A stretch of DNA of 64,000 nt from Pelagibacterium lacus. Lineage in GTDB: Bacteria > Pseudomonadota > Alphaproteobacteria > Rhizobiales > Devosiaceae. Positions 16,953 to 27,163 of the stretch are shown here, piece by piece. Under the pieces are notes generated by a model. The model saw only the letters and a program-made list of their open reading frames with translations, did no database searches and had not been told where the DNA came from. The DNA is taken from positions 62,001 to 126,000 of the forward strand of contig NZ_QQNH01000003.1 in assembly GCF_003345525.1 (NCBI RefSeq), read 5' to 3'. A program made the position numbers and the translations under genes. Position 1 is the stretch's first letter; each line of letters opens with the position of its first letter.

Positions 16953-18418
16953 CGGCGCGGGCGCTGATGATCATGGGGACCGGGTCCGATGTGGGCAAAT
17001 CGCTCATCGTCGCCGGGCTGGCGCGGGCCTTCGCCAATCGCGGTTTGAAGGTCGCCCCGTTCAAGCCCCAGAACATGTCCAACAACGCGGCGGTGGCCAC
17101 CGATGGCGGGGAGATCGGCCGGGCGCAGGCCTTGCAGGCCCGCGCGGCCCGGCGCCCGGCGGTGACGGCGATGAACCCGGTGCTGCTCAAGCCGGAAAAG
17201 GAGACCGGCAGCCAGGTGGTGGTGCGTGGCCAACGTATCGGCTCGATGAGCGCGCGCGACTATTTCGCCCGCCGCGCGGCCCTTATGCCCGACGTGCTGG
17301 CGGCCTTCCACGAACTGGCGGCGGACAATGACCTGGTGATCGTCGAGGGGGCCGGCAGTGCCTCGGAGATCAATCTGCGGCAGGGGGACCTCGCCAATTT
17401 CGGTTTCGCGCAGGCGGCCGGCGTGCCGGTGGTGCTGGCCGGGGACATCCATCGCGGCGGGGTGATCGCGGCGCTGGTGGGGACCTTCGCGGTGATCGAT
17501 GCCGCCGATGCCAATCTGGTGGTGGGGACGCTGATCAACAAATTCCATGGCGATCCGGAGCTGTTCGCCAGCGGCCGGGCGATGATCGCCGAACGCACCG
17601 GACGCCCCTGCCTCGGGGTGATCTCGCATTTCGACCTGGCCCACAGGCTGCCGGCCGAGGACGTGCTGGCCCTCGAAGCGCCGGCCGAAAGCACAGGCGA
17701 TATGCTGATCGCCGTGCCCCGTCTGGCGCGGATCGCCAATTTCGACGATCTCGATCCCTTGAAGCGCGAGCCGGGCGTCCGGCTGCGCATCGTCCAGTCC
17801 GGCGAGCCGCTGCCGCGGGACGCGAGGCTAGTCATCCTCCCCGGCTCCAAGGCGACGCGGGCCGATCTGGATTTTTTCCGCCAACAGGGTTGGGACATCG
17901 ACCTCGCCGCCCATATCCGGGCGGGGGGGCATGTGCTGGGGCTTTGCGGCGGCTACCAGATGCTGGGGCGGTCGGTCGCTGACCCCGGGGGCGTCGAGGG
18001 CGAACCGGGCACCAGTCCGGGGCTCGGGCATCTCGCGGTGGACACGGTGCTCGAAGGGCAGAAGCAATTGCGCAGCGAGGCGGCGCGGGATGCGGTCTCC
18101 GGCCTGCCGCTCACCGGCTATCACATGCATATGGGGGTGACGCGGGGCGAGGATGCCGCGCGTCCCTTCGCCCATGTGGCCGGGGCGCCGGAAGGGGCGC
18201 GCTCGGCCAATGGCCGGGTGATGGGCACTTATCTGCATGGCCTCTTCGCCGCCGACGCGTTCCGCCGCGATTTTCTCGGCCGGCTGGGCATCGCCACCGA
18301 TCCGGCCCTCGATTTTGAGGCCGATATCGAGGCGACGCTGGACGCGCTGGCCGGCCATATCGCCGCCCATGTGGATCTCGACGCCCTGCTCGACCTGGCG
18401 CGGGAGCCGCGGGAATGA
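16949..18418 (+). CDS. cobQ: Cobyric acid synthase
   Basis: A 489-residue amidotransferase that adds four amide groups to adenosylcobyrinic acid a,c-diamide. The family features are [57 protein letters not shown] and the glutaminase segment [12 protein letters not shown] with GYHMHMG. Length is normal for CobQ. It overlaps cobB upstream and cobD downstream by 4 bases each, so stoichiometric coupled translation is likely. Confidence 0.96.
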   Translation: MTARALMIMGTGSDVGKSLIVAGLARAFANRGLKVAPFKPQNMSNNAAVATDGGEIGRAQALQARAARRPAVTAMNPVLLKPEKETGSQVVVRGQRIGSMSARDYFARRAALMPDVLAAFHELAADNDLVIVEGAGSASEINLRQGDLANFGFAQAAGVPVVLAGDIHRGGVIAALVGTFAVIDAADANLVVGTLINKFHGDPELFASGRAMIAERTGRPCLGVISHFDLAHRLPAEDVLALEAPAESTGDMLIAVPRLARIANFDDLDPLKREPGVRLRIVQSGEPLPRDARLVILPGSKATRADLDFFRQQGWDIDLAAHIRAGGHVLGLCGGYQMLGRSVADPGGVEGEPGTSPGLGHLAVDTVLEGQKQLRSEAARDAVSGLPLTGYHMHMGVTRGEDAARPFAHVAGAPEGARSANGRVMGTYLHGLFAADAFRRDFLGRLGIATDPALDFEADIEATLDALAGHIAAHVDLDALLDLAREPRE

Positions 18419-19371
18419 TCGCCCTTCTCGCCGCGGTGATCGAGCGCCTCGTCGGCTATCCCGCCTGGCTGGTCGACCGGATCGGCCATCCGGTGATGTG
18501 GATGGGGACGCTGCTCGACCGGTTCGACCGGCGCTACAACACCGCCGAGCGCTCCTATGGCGCCCGGCGCGCCCGCGGGGTGTATGCCATTGCGGCGCTG
18601 GTGCTGGCCGTGCTCGTCATCGCGCTGGGCCTCCAGGCGCTGCTGCGGTTGCTGCCGTTCGGCTGGGTGGCCGAGGCGGTGCTGGCCTCCTCGCTCATCG
18701 CGCAAAAGGGACTGCGCGACGCGGTGATGGCGGTCGCCGATGCCCTGCGCGCCGAGGGCATTGCCGGGGCGCGCACGGCCGTGGCGCGGATCGTGGGGCG
18801 CGACACCAGCCAGCTCGACGAAGCCGGCGTGTCGCGCGCGGCGATCGAAACCCTGGCGGAGAACGCCTCGGATGGGGTCATCGCGCCGCTGTTCTATCTG
18901 GCCCTGTTCGGCCTGCCCGGCGCGGCGGTCTACAAGGCCATCAATACCGCTGATTCGATGATCGGGCACCGCAGCGAACGATATGCCGCCTTCGGCTGGG
19001 CGGCGGCGCGCATTGACGATTGGGCCAATTTGATCCCCGCCCGGCTGACCGCGGCGCTGTTCGCCGCCGCCGCGCGGTCGATGCCGGAGGCCGATGCCCG
19101 GGCGGCATGGGAGACGGCGCGGCGTGATGCACCGGGCCATGCCTCGCCCAATGCCGGCTGGCCGGAAGCGGCGCTGGCCGGGGCGCTGGGCTTTGGCCTG
19201 GGCGGGCCGCGCAGCTATGAGGGCGAGATCGTCGAGCTGCCCCGCATGGGCCAAGGCCGGCGCATCCTCGAACGGGCCGATATCGAGATCGCCATCAGGC
19301 TCTATGACCGGGCCATGCTGCTCGCCCTCGCGGGCCTCGCGGTCTGGGCTCTCGTCCTGATGGTCGTCTAG
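18415..19371 (+). CDS. cobD: Adenosylcobinamide-phosphate synthase
   Basis: A 318-residue integral membrane protein (CobD/CbiB) that attaches aminopropanol phosphate to adenosylcobyric acid. Landmarks are [55 protein letters not shown] and [19 protein letters not shown], with hydrophobic helices at both ends. It closes the cobA-B-Q-D operon and converges on cobU, the two TAG stops sharing CTAG at 19368-19371. Confidence 0.96.
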   Translation: MIALLAAVIERLVGYPAWLVDRIGHPVMWMGTLLDRFDRRYNTAERSYGARRARGVYAIAALVLAVLVIALGLQALLRLLPFGWVAEAVLASSLIAQKGLRDAVMAVADALRAEGIAGARTAVARIVGRDTSQLDEAGVSRAAIETLAENASDGVIAPLFYLALFGLPGAAVYKAINTADSMIGHRSERYAAFGWAAARIDDWANLIPARLTAALFAAAARSMPEADARAAWETARRDAPGHASPNAGWPEAALAGALGFGLGGPRSYEGEIVELPRMGQGRRILERADIEIAIRLYDRAMLLALAGLAVWALVLMVV

Positions 19372-19898
19372 AAGGCCGGCGGCGCGCCCTTGACCACCAT
19401 GGGAAGGCCGGCGACGACGAAATAGACATGCTCGCAAATCGCCGCCAATTCCTGATGCGCCGCGCCGGTGAGGTCGCGGAAGGTGCGCGCCAGGGCATTG
19501 TCGGGGACGATCCCCAGCCCCACCTCGTTGGACACCACGATGATGCGGGCCGTGGTGATCGCCTCGAGCGTCTCGATCAGCGTATCGACCTCCTCGGCCA
19601 CGTCGCGCTCCATGCTGAGCAGGTTGGTGATCCACAGGGTGAGGCAGTCGACGAGAATCACGTCATGGGCGTGCGAGGCGGCGAACAGCGCCTGGGAGAG
19701 CTCCAGCGGCTCCTCGATGGTGGTGAACCGGCCTTCGCGGCTGCGCTGATGGGCCGAGACGCGCTCGATCATCTCGTCGTCCAGCGCCTCGGCGGTGGCG
19801 AGGTAGGCTGGGGCGGTGCTGCCGGCGATGGCCAGACGCTCGGCCAGCGCCGTCTTGCCCGAACGCGCCCCGCCCAATACCAGAATATGTCCTGTCAA
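19368..19898 (-). CDS. cobU: Adenosylcobinamide kinase / adenosylcobinamide-phosphate guanylyltransferase
   Basis: A 176-residue bifunctional enzyme (CobU, called CobP in Pseudomonas) that phosphorylates adenosylcobinamide and then transfers GMP to it. The P-loop ILVLGGARSGKTALAERLA is at the N-terminus, followed by VDCLTLWITNLL and IIVVSNEVGLGIVPDNALAR. It is transcribed toward cobD and ends this B12 block; cobS, cobT (CobU in Pseudomonas naming) and cobC are not seen in the window. Confidence 0.95.
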   Translation of the reverse strand: MTGHILVLGGARSGKTALAERLAIAGSTAPAYLATAEALDDEMIERVSAHQRSREGRFTTIEEPLELSQALFAASHAHDVILVDCLTLWITNLLSMERDVAEEVDTLIETLEAITTARIIVVSNEVGLGIVPDNALARTFRDLTGAAHQELAAICEHVYFVVAGLPMVVKGAPPAF

Positions 19899-20068
19899 GA
19901 TCGCCGCCCTCCCTGTGCGTCACCGAGCGGACAAATATCCTGCCTCGCGATCGGTTCCACAAGTGGTGGCGGCTCAATGGGACCCAATTACGATTTGACC
20001 TCATTATACTTTCGTCCTATGCCGCTGTGCCATAGGCGGCGCCAGACCAATCCGGAGTTTTCGCGATC

Positions 20069-20956
20069 GTGGCCAAATATTTTCTCGGCGTGGACGGGGG
20101 TGGCACCAATTGCCGGATTCGGCTGGCCGATGCCACTCTCATGACCCTGGCCGAGGCAAGGGGCGGGCGGTCCAATCTCCAGCTCGAAGGCGGCGATCCC
20201 GCCTATGCCTCGATCCAGGAAGGGACGCGGCAGGTCTTTGCCATGGCCGGGCTCGATTACGCCGAGACCGCCCGGACCGAGGCCTGTTTCGGCATGGCGG
20301 GCGGCCGGCTGCCTTCGGCGCGCGACGCCTTTGCGGCGCGGCCCTGGCCCTTCGCCCGCGTCACTGTCCATGACGATATCGATATCGCCCGCGCCGGCGC
20401 CCATGCGGGCGAGGACGGGGCGGTGATCATCGTGGGCACCGGGTCGGCGGGCCTGGCGCTAGTCAAGGGACAGCGCTTTCAGGTCGGTGGCTGGGGCTTC
20501 CATATCGGCGACCAGATGTCGGGGGCCATTCTGGGGCGCGACCTCGTGCGCCAGGCGGTCGAGGCCGAGGACGGGCTGGCCGAAACCTCCCCGCTCACCC
20601 GCGCGGTGATCGCCCAGTTGGGCGGGGATCTCGATGCGGTGATGGCCTGGAGCTTCGATAAGCGCCAGCCGGCCGATTATGGGGCGCTGATGCCGCTGTT
20701 CATGGAACATTTCGAGATGGGCGACCCGGTGGCGCTCGACTTGATGGAGCGCGAGTTGGACCATGTTGACCGCTATGTGTCCTATTTCAAATCCCGCGGC
20801 GCCGAACGGCTGGCCGTGGTCGGGGGCTTCGGCCAAAGGCTGATGCCGCTGCTCGAAATCCGCTATGGCGGCTATGTGACGCTGCCGCGCGGCGAACCCC
20901 TCGACGGCGCGGTGATCCTTGCCCGGCAGAACGCAACCCTAGACCAGATTCTCTAA
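20069..20956 (+). CDS. BadF/BadG-type sugar kinase (N-acetylglucosamine or glucosamine kinase-like)
   Basis: A 295-residue ASKHA-fold kinase. The N-terminal phosphate loop FLGVDGGGTNCRIRLAD and the adenosine-region signature IIVGTGSAGLALV are visible; GGWGFHIGDQMSGAILGRDLV matches GlcNAc/glucosamine kinases of the BcrAD/BadF family. The GTG start follows CGGAG. It is 15 bases upstream of zwf, which suggests it feeds a phosphorylated hexose or amino sugar toward central metabolism. The substrate is inferred only from family resemblance. The 170 bases before it hold the probable operon promoter; no clear motif was found. Confidence 0.8.
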   Translation: MAKYFLGVDGGGTNCRIRLADATLMTLAEARGGRSNLQLEGGDPAYASIQEGTRQVFAMAGLDYAETARTEACFGMAGGRLPSARDAFAARPWPFARVTVHDDIDIARAGAHAGEDGAVIIVGTGSAGLALVKGQRFQVGGWGFHIGDQMSGAILGRDLVRQAVEAEDGLAETSPLTRAVIAQLGGDLDAVMAWSFDKRQPADYGALMPLFMEHFEMGDPVALDLMERELDHVDRYVSYFKSRGAERLAVVGGFGQRLMPLLEIRYGGYVTLPRGEPLDGAVILARQNATLDQIL

Positions 20957-20971
20957 GACGGAGGCCCGTCC

Positions 20972-22453
20972 TTGTCCGCACGCATCATCCCGGTCCAGCC
21001 CTTCGACTATGTGGTGTTCGGCGCCACCGGCGACCTCACCCGGCGCAAGCTGATTCCGGCGCTCTATCATCGCTTCGCCGATGGCCAGTTCGACGCGCGC
21101 TCGCGCGTCATCGGCGTGTCGCGCACCGCGATGAGCGATGCGGACTTCCAGAAGCTGGCCCGCGAGGCGGTGACCGAATTCGTCAGGCCCGAATATCAGG
21201 ACAAGGACAGAATCGAAAAGTTCGTGGCCTGCTTTTCCTATGTCGCGAGCGACGTGACCAAAAAGGAAGGCTGGGCCGATCTCGACCACGCCCTGCGCAC
21301 CGATCCCGACATCGTGCGCGCCTTCTATCTGGCGGTGGCCCCGTCGCTGTTCGGCCCGATCTGCGACTATCTCGACCACAAGGGCTATTGGCGCCGCGAT
21401 GCGCGGGTCGTGGTGGAAAAGCCGCTGGGCCACGACCTCGAATCCTCGATGGAGATCAACGACGCCATCTCCGAGGTGTTCGCGGAAGATCAGGTCTATC
21501 GCATCGATCATTATCTCGGCAAGGAAACGGTGCAGAACCTTCTGGCGCTGCGCTTCGGCAATATCCTTTTCGAGCCCATCTGGGACGCGGCCCATATCGA
21601 CCATGTGCAGATCACCGTCGCCGAGGACGTGGGGGCGGGAACGCGCGGCTATTACGATGAATCGGGCGCGCTGCGCGACATGGTGCAGAACCATCTGATG
21701 CAGCTTTTGTGCCTCGTCGCCATGGAGCCTCCCGCGTCGGACGACGCCAACGCCCTGCGCGACGAAAAGCTCAAGGTGCTGCGCTCGCTGCGACCGATCA
21801 CCGGCGATGCGGTGGCCCGATGCACGGTGCGGGGGCAATACAAGGGCGGCGCCGTCAATGGTGGTTCGGTGGCCGGCTATCAGGACGAATTGCCGGAAGA
21901 CAAGAAGGGCTCGCGGACCGAGACCTTCGTCGCCATCAAGGCCGAGGTGGAGAACTGGCGCTGGTCGGGGGTGCCCTTCTACCTGCGCACCGGCAAGCGG
22001 CTGGCCAGCCGCGTCTCGGAAATCGTCATCCAGTTCCGGGCCATTCCCCATTCGATCTTCGACCACGCGGAAGGCGCCCCCCGCGCCAACAAGCTGGTGA
22101 TCCGCCTGCAGCCCGACGAAGGGGTGAAGCTGTTCCTGATGATCAAGGACCCCGGGCCGGGCGGCATGCGCCTGCGCGAGGTGCCGCTGAACCTCTCCTT
22201 CGCCGAGACGTTTCACGAGCGGACGCCGGAGGCCTATGAGCGCCTGCTGCTCGACGTCATCCGCGGCAATCAGACCCTGTTCATGCGCCGCGACGAGCTC
22301 GAGGCCGCCTGGCGCTGGATCGATCCGATCCGCGCCGCCTGGGAGAGCGGGTCGGACGCCCCGCAGGCCTATACCGCCGGCACCTGGGGCCCGACCGGCT
22401 CGGTGGCGCTTATCGAGCGCGACGGGCGCACCTGGCACGAAGGCGATTACTGA
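20972..22453 (+). CDS. zwf: Glucose-6-phosphate 1-dehydrogenase
   Basis: A 493-residue enzyme oxidising glucose 6-phosphate to 6-phosphogluconolactone with NAD(P). The nucleotide-binding FGATGDLTRRKLIPALYHRF and the active-site signature RIDHYLGKETVQNLLALR are present, and FYLRTGKRLASRVSE lies in the C-terminal domain. The TTG start at 20972 is preceded by GGAGG, so the unusual initiator is well supported. First committed gene of the zwf-pgl-edd operon for the Entner-Doudoroff route. Confidence 0.96.
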   Translation: MSARIIPVQPFDYVVFGATGDLTRRKLIPALYHRFADGQFDARSRVIGVSRTAMSDADFQKLAREAVTEFVRPEYQDKDRIEKFVACFSYVASDVTKKEGWADLDHALRTDPDIVRAFYLAVAPSLFGPICDYLDHKGYWRRDARVVVEKPLGHDLESSMEINDAISEVFAEDQVYRIDHYLGKETVQNLLALRFGNILFEPIWDAAHIDHVQITVAEDVGAGTRGYYDESGALRDMVQNHLMQLLCLVAMEPPASDDANALRDEKLKVLRSLRPITGDAVARCTVRGQYKGGAVNGGSVAGYQDELPEDKKGSRTETFVAIKAEVENWRWSGVPFYLRTGKRLASRVSEIVIQFRAIPHSIFDHAEGAPRANKLVIRLQPDEGVKLFLMIKDPGPGGMRLREVPLNLSFAETFHERTPEAYERLLLDVIRGNQTLFMRRDELEAAWRWIDPIRAAWESGSDAPQAYTAGTWGPTGSVALIERDGRTWHEGDY

Positions 22454-22476
22454 GCCCGGGCCTGCGACATCAACCC

Positions 22477-22500
22477 CACCTTCCCTACAGGGGGAAGGTG
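22477..22500. repeat. Perfect 9-base-stem hairpin in the zwf-pgl gap
   Basis: CACCTTCCC (22477-22485) pairs exactly with GGGAAGGTG (22492-22500) around a 6-base loop. There is no T run on either side, so it does not look like an intrinsic terminator. Its CCTTCCC/GGGAAGG core resembles the arms of the palindromic repeat found inside cobN, so it may be a truncated relative; it could also stabilise or punctuate the zwf-pgl mRNA. Confidence 0.6.
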
Positions 22501-22584
22501 ATAGGAATAAGGACCCCGACGCACCCAGCAGGCCCCTGACGGACCGGCTTGGGGCTGTGGGTCGGTGAGTGGAGATTTTTCAAG

Positions 22585-23283
22585 ATGACTGTCGAGCGCA
22601 ACGTGTTTTCCAACAAGGACAAGCTGGCCGAGGCGCTGGCCGATGCGGTGCTGGATGCCCTCAATGCCGGCCTCGATGAACGCGGCCGCGCCGTGCTCGC
22701 CGTTTCGGGCGGCTCCACCCCCAAGAGGTTCTTCGAGGTGCTGGCGGCGCGCGACGACGTGGATTGGGAGAACGTTATCATCACCCTTGTCGACGAACGC
22801 TGGGTCGACGAAAGCTCGGACCGCTCCAATGCGGCGCTGGTCAAGGACCACCTCCTCGCCGGGCCGGCCGCCGTGGCGCAATTCGTGCCCCTCTATGCCG
22901 GCGGGGAGACGCCCGACGCCGAGGCCATCGCGCGCACCAATGCACGGCTCGCCGAGCTGCCCCGCCCCTTCGACGTGGTGATCCTGGGCATGGGCAATGA
23001 CGGGCACACGGCCTCGTTCTTTCCCGGCGGCGACACGCTGGAGGCGGCGCTGGGCGATGACGGCCCGGCCCTCGCCATCCGCGCGCCCGGGGCTGGCGAG
23101 CCTCGCGTGACCCTGACCCTGCCCCGCGTCCTCGACACTCGCGCCCTCTATCTCCATATCGAAGGCGACGAGAAGGCCCGGACCCTCGACAAGGCGCTCG
23201 AGACCGGCCCGGTCGCCGACATGCCGGTGCGGGCCGTGTTGTCGCAGGGCCACGTCCCGGTCTCGCTCTATTGGTGCCCCTAG
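22585..23283 (+). CDS. pgl: 6-phosphogluconolactonase
   Basis: A 232-residue DevB-type lactonase hydrolysing 6-phosphogluconolactone. The family segments LAVSGGSTPKRFFEVLA, ITLVDERWVDESSDRSNAAL and VILGMGNDGHTASFFPG are all present. The start MTVERNVFSNKDK follows GTGGAGA; the slightly longer frame from 22549 is not supported. It lies between zwf and edd, giving the expected reaction order in one operon. Confidence 0.95.
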   Translation: MTVERNVFSNKDKLAEALADAVLDALNAGLDERGRAVLAVSGGSTPKRFFEVLAARDDVDWENVIITLVDERWVDESSDRSNAALVKDHLLAGPAAVAQFVPLYAGGETPDAEAIARTNARLAELPRPFDVVILGMGNDGHTASFFPGGDTLEAALGDDGPALAIRAPGAGEPRVTLTLPRVLDTRALYLHIEGDEKARTLDKALETGPVADMPVRAVLSQGHVPVSLYWCP

Positions 23284-23331
23284 GATTTTTCTTTCAACCT
23301 GTCCTCCAAATTCCTCGCTCAGGAGGCGACC

Positions 23332-25145
<1,814 letters not shown>

Positions 25146-25146
<1 letters not shown>

Positions 25147-25580
25147 TGCTGCCGGCGCTGACCCTTCTGGAGGTGCCGGCCTTCTCGCCGCTGGCCAATC
25201 TGGGCTTTGCGCTGCGGCGCGAGGTGTTCATCCTCGAGCAGAACGTGCCGCCCGAACTCGAGCATGACGCCGACGACATGATCGCCACCCATCTGGTGGG
25301 CATCGCCGAAGGGGCGGTGGTGGCCGTGGCGCGGGTGGTGCTCAAGCCCGACCATGCCAAGATCGGCCGGGTGGCGATCGCCCGCACGGCGCGTGGGCGC
25401 GGCTTCGGCGCCAGGCTGATCGCCTTCGCGGTCGCGACGGCGCGCGAGAAGGGGGAAAGCCGCTGCTATCTCGAAAGCCAGGCGGACAAGACGCAATTTT
25501 ATGCCCGGCTCGGCTTTGTCGCCTATGGGGAGGAATTCCTCGACGCCGGCATTGCCCATGTGCGGATGAAAAATTACTGA
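25146..25580 (+). CDS. GNAT-family N-acetyltransferase
   Basis: A 144-residue acetyltransferase of the ElaA/YjcF-like group. The acetyl-CoA binding loop is IGRVAIARTARGRGFGARLI, and the C-terminal LESQADKTQFYARLGFVAYGEEFLD matches motif B regions; FALRREVFILEQNVPPELEHD is the typical N-terminal segment of this subfamily. The substrate is unknown. Its ATG overlaps the edd stop, so it is cotranscribed with the Entner-Doudoroff genes although no functional link is known. It converges on and overlaps the J-protein gene by 7 bases. Confidence 0.88.
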
Positions 25581-26305
25581 CCGCCGGCCTGGCGCAGCAG
25601 CAGGTCCTTGGCCTGGTTGATGCGGGCAGCGAGGAAGGCCGAACCCCCGGCATCGGGATGCACCTTCTTCATCAGGGCCCGATGCGCGGCGCGGATGGCC
25701 TCGCGGGAGGCCCCGGGCTTGAGGCCGAGCACCTCATAGGCCTCGGCGACCGAACCGACCGCCGCGCCGCCCGATTGCTGCGACGGCTCGTCGTCTTCCG
25801 CCTCCATGCCGAACTGGGCGGTGAAATAGTCCTGCCAGCCCGCGCGGTTGACGTCGAGCCAGCTGCGATAGAGCGCGAGGGAATCGGGGTCCTCGGCGAC
25901 CTCGTTATAGAGTTCCCAACACTCCTCGGCCGACAATTCGGCCAGGTCGCGGCCCTTGAAGCGGCCGGCCAGGACCCCGCCCTCCACCTGTCCGGTCTCA
26001 TGTTCGAGCCGCATGGCGAAAAAGCGCGACCGCACGGTGGAACTATTGTGGGGGCTGGACATGCCGGCGCCGAAATCGATCGGCCCGAGCCGGGCCCGCA
26101 TCAGCACGCCCAAGCCGCCGGCGCCCAGAAGGCTGGCCAGCATCATCTGCCCGCGCAGGGCGAGAAACAGCGCGCCGGCCACCATGCCGCCGCCCACCAC
26201 CCAGCGCAGCATGCGCACCAGCTTGCGGATCTCGCCGGACATAAAGAGCGCGAGGAGATAGAGGCCGAACCCCGCTGCCGCCCCGGCAGCCAGCCACCAG
26301 ATCAT
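25574..26305 (-). CDS. Membrane-anchored J-domain protein
   Basis: A 243-residue protein with two or three N-terminal hydrophobic segments (MIWWLAAGAAAGFGLYLLAL; MMLASLLGAGGLGVLM) and a C-terminal J domain: EAYEVLGLKPGASREAIRAA, then the HPD motif in KKVHPDAGGSAF near residue 217. This inverted layout (J domain last) is typical of DjlA/TIM14-like alphaproteobacterial proteins that recruit Hsp70 to the inner membrane. A middle segment ELSAEECWELYNEVAEDPDS is of unknown function. Overlaps the upstream VWA gene as ATGA, so the two are coupled. Confidence 0.85.
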   Translation of the reverse strand: MIWWLAAGAAAGFGLYLLALFMSGEIRKLVRMLRWVVGGGMVAGALFLALRGQMMLASLLGAGGLGVLMRARLGPIDFGAGMSSPHNSSTVRSRFFAMRLEHETGQVEGGVLAGRFKGRDLAELSAEECWELYNEVAEDPDSLALYRSWLDVNRAGWQDYFTAQFGMEAEDDEPSQQSGGAAVGSVAEAYEVLGLKPGASREAIRAAHRALMKKVHPDAGGSAFLAARINQAKDLLLRQAGGQ

Positions 26306-27027
26306 CGCAGCTGTTCGAGCAACAGCCGTGCCGGCCCGCTCTTTTGCAGCCTCAGGGCCGAGCGCCCGCCGCTGGCAAAGGCGGCGACGGCCCGCAGGAG
26401 AGCCGCCAGCTCGGCGGCCGCCCCGGCATTGAACCGGGCATAGGCGCCCTTGGTCAGGCGGGCAAATTCCTTGAAGGCGCGCTCCGCCACCACGTCATGG
26501 CCTTCCTGGAAGAGGAACATGGGACAGCCCAGAAGGCCGAGCTCGCCCGCCTTCTGGGCCAGCCGGTCGATATCTTCCTCCATGGCGTCGCCCACATAGA
26601 CCACCGCGTTGACGGGCTCCTTGTTGTGCTCGGCGCGGGCATGGGACAGCACCTTGGAGATCTGGGTGTGCCCGCCCCGGCAATCGATCCCGCTCATCAA
26701 ATCGGCGAGAGCGCGCGCGTCGGAAACCCATTTGGAGGCCTGGCATTCGCCGAAGCCGCGGAAATAGATCAATTGTACGTCAAGTCCCCCCGTGCGGGCC
26801 ACGGTCTCGAACATTTCGCCCTGCAGCTGGCAGGCCAGGTCCCATGTGGGCTGGCGGCTCATGGTGGCGTCCATGGCGAACAGGAGCCGGCCCCGCTTGC
26901 CGGTCGGTTCATGGGCGCGCGCGTGCGTCATCGCGTTGACCCTGGCGACGAAATCGGCGACGGCGCCGCTCGACTGTTCGGTTTGCGGCGGGGTGGTAGG
27001 CTTGGTTGTGGGCTGTTTGGTGGCCAA
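26302..27027 (-). CDS. VWA-domain protein of unknown function
   Basis: A 241-residue von Willebrand factor A-like protein. The MIDAS region is FAMDATMSRQPTWDLA (a DxTxS form of the metal site), followed by TQISKVLSHA and VVYVGDAMEEDIDRLAQKAG; there is no signal peptide, so it is probably cytoplasmic. A disordered Thr/Gln/Pro-rich N-terminus precedes the fold. The start is a TTG at 27027 with an excellent AAAGGAG site. It is translationally coupled to the J-protein, suggesting joint action in a chaperone or assembly process, which is inference only. Confidence 0.8.
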   Translation of the reverse strand: MATKQPTTKPTTPPQTEQSSGAVADFVARVNAMTHARAHEPTGKRGRLLFAMDATMSRQPTWDLACQLQGEMFETVARTGGLDVQLIYFRGFGECQASKWVSDARALADLMSGIDCRGGHTQISKVLSHARAEHNKEPVNAVVYVGDAMEEDIDRLAQKAGELGLLGCPMFLFQEGHDVVAERAFKEFARLTKGAYARFNAGAAAELAALLRAVAAFASGGRSALRLQKSGPARLLLEQLR

Positions 27028-27094
27028 AATGTCTCCTTTGTCCTGCAAATATGGGAGAGGTCCCGAATGTGTGCAAGCAGAGGCCGCGTGGCAA

Positions 27095-27124
27095 CTTGTG
27101 CCCTAGTCAAATTTACGGCACAAG
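27095..27124. promoter_or_regulatory. Inverted repeat in the VWA / histidine kinase divergent region
   Basis: CTTGTGCC (27095-27102) and GGCACAAG (27117-27124) form a perfect 8-base inverted repeat separated by 14 AT-rich bases, in the 136-base gap between two divergent start codons. The arm spacing is about two helical turns centre to centre, which suits a dimeric regulator. No regulator can be named. Confidence 0.45.
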
Positions 27125-27163
27125 AGAACGTATCCAGACCGACAGCCGGGCTCAAAACCATAC

